DNA of 64,000 bases from Flabesymbios commensalis. Taxonomy: Eukaryota; Annelida; Polychaeta; Terebellida; Flabelligeridae. Under the pieces are notes generated by a model. It saw only the letters and a list, made by a program, of their open reading frames with translations. It made no database searches and was not told the DNA's origin. The translations under genes and the position numbers were made by a program. Below, piece by piece: positions 63,628 through 64,000 of the stretch. The stretch covers positions 80,785,499 to 80,849,498 of the forward strand of contig OZ024908.1 of the NCBI GenBank assembly GCA_964017125.1. The letters run 5' to 3'. Position 1 is the first letter of the stretch; the number at the start of each line of letters is the position of its first letter.

Positions 63628-64000
63628 GCCGATGGTGCCTGCAAAATTACATGGAAAACGGTTAAGAATTGACGTCTGAATTGACGTCTAAATGAAAACC
63701 TTTTAAAAATACTCAATCAAATTTCACACTAATCTCATTAATAACTTTTGTAGTAATAAATGAAACTCCGCCAAATTTACAGGGCAGTTGCCGTAATACC
63801 AGCCGATGGTGCCTGCAAAATCACATGGAAAACGGTTAAGAATTGACCTCTGAATTGACGTCTAAATGAAAAACTTTTGAAATACTCAATCAAATTTCAC
63901 CCTAATCTCATTAATAACTTTTGAAGTAATCAAAGAAACTCCGCCAAATTTACAGGGCAGTTGCCGTAATACCAGCCGATGGTGCCTGCAAAATTACATA
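63628..64000. repeat. Distal-domain block, partner of 62,348-62,720
   Basis: Two monomers and the start of a third repeat 62,348-62,720 at an offset of 1,280 bp (one 238-bp unit plus six monomers). Shared private marks are AAAACCTTTT, TTGTAGTAATAAATG, AAATCACATGG, TTGACCTCTG, TCACCCTAATC and CAAAGAAACTCC. No private difference was noticed within the visible overlap except at the cut edge. Confidence 0.82.
63982..64000. repeat. Start of a probable further long unit, cut by the window
   Basis: Only 19 bases are visible, ending ACATA. The preceding 350 bp match the lead-in to the long unit at 62,702 at an offset of 1,280 bp: AAAACCTTTTAAAAAT, TTGTAGTAATAAATG, AAATCACATGG, GACCTCTG and TCACCCTAATC. 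A long unit is therefore expected from 63,982. This is inferred, because the diagnostic 66-bp duplication would lie outside the window. Confidence 0.55.

Larger units (their letters stand above)
1..64000. repeat. Satellite array, ~174-bp monomer, fills the window
   Basis: The sequence is a head-to-tail array of one AT-rich monomer, all in the same orientation. Successive unit starts at 1, 174, 348, 522 and 696 give lengths of 173 or 174 bp. Phase is kept throughout: 108 units fit between 1 and 18,780, one 238-bp unit follows, then about 215 units run to 56,407. After the gap there are 33 ordinary, six long and one short unit to 63,982. Constant landmarks in order are GTGCCTGC, ACATGG, AAACGGTT, two GACGTC sites, AATAACTTTT twice, TTTACAGGGCAG and GCCGATG. 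No unique DNA interrupts the array, and no frame stays open beyond short runs. Satellites of about 150-180 bp are typical of centromeric and pericentromeric heterochromatin. That role is inferred here and not shown by the sequence. Confidence 0.97.
56657..64000. repeat. Diverged distal domain with alternating long units
   Basis: After the gap, runs of 1, 8(+1 short), 4, 3, 4, 7 and 6 ordinary monomers are separated by 238-240 bp long units. Single-base indels and private changes are more frequent than to the left: GCAAAAATTACATGG, GTCTGAATGAAAAAC, TTGTAGTAATAAATG, AAAAATTCTCAATC and ACACTGATCTC. Blocks still repeat: 57,088-58,000 pairs with about 61,662-62,573, and 62,348-62,720 pairs with 63,628-64,000. 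Greater divergence and looser structure are typical of satellite edges. Array end or flank beyond 64 kb is inferred. Confidence 0.85.

Noticed and set aside
1-64000. CRISPR array
   Set aside because: The repeat unit is contiguous and homologous over its full 174 bp. There are no unique spacers, no short conserved repeats and no cas genes.
1-64000. Retroelement, LTR element, DNA transposon, tRNA or rRNA insertion
   Set aside because: Monomer phase is continuous from end to end apart from the N run and the length variants. No stretch of foreign sequence, terminal inverted repeat, poly-A tail or RNA-gene motif was found.
1-64000. AATAAA-type polyadenylation signals (CTAAATAAATAAC units)
   Set aside because: They are single-base variants of CTAAATGAATAAC in one monomer subfamily, without any transcript or gene to end.
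1-64000. Previously undescribed coding, defence or mobile system
   Set aside because: No protein-coding capacity or RNA-gene structure is visible on either strand. What may be novel here is the structure and evolution of the satellite itself.
1-64000. Host species identification from the monomer
   Set aside because: I do not recognise this monomer with certainty. A database search with a consensus unit would be decisive and cannot be done here.

Overview
The window is one uninterrupted block of eukaryotic satellite DNA. A monomer of about 174 bp, taken here to begin at GTGCCTGC and end at GCCGATG, repeats head to tail in one orientation from base 1 to base 64,000. By phase arithmetic there are about 364 complete units. 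I see no gene, RNA gene, transposon, retroelement or unique spacer. The only break is a 200-base run of N at 56,457-56,656. The organism cannot be named from this sequence. Array size, nested higher-order structure and a run of N point to a eukaryotic chromosome assembly, probably centromeric or other constitutive heterochromatin. The monomer counted (174-347) is about 36% G+C and not depleted in CpG, which fits a host with little germline CpG methylation, such as many invertebrates; that is weak inference.

Layout by region. (1) 1-13.3 kb: large recent duplications. Block 1,375-6,738 recurs at 7,983-13,346 (offset 6,608 bp, 38 monomers); block 1-1,349 recurs at 1,913 and 8,521; a four-monomer cassette is tandemly doubled at 5,216-6,607. 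(2) 13.3-43.9 kb: a mosaic of overlapping duplications at offsets 522, 1,043, 3,368, 5,044, 5,392, 7,479, 14,263, 15,306 and 26,152 bp. One odd 238-bp unit lies at 18,780-19,017. (3) 43.9-56.4 kb: a clear higher-order ladder with copies of 17, 9, 20 and 21 monomers and the start of a fifth. (4) 56.66-64 kb, beyond the gap: a more diverged domain in which ordinary monomers alternate with 238-240 bp units. The extra length is a 66-bp internal duplication.

The array has evolved by unequal exchange or amplification acting on one-monomer, multi-monomer and multi-kilobase units at once. The internal parts are nearly identical. The right-hand domain is older-looking, as expected near an array edge. 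Each standard monomer carries two GACGTC palindromes inside a doubled GAATTGACGTCT and two related ~44-bp modules; the second module is the part that expands in the long units.

All positions were read by eye. Unit starts should be exact to a base or two; edges of duplicated blocks are good to about 20 bp.
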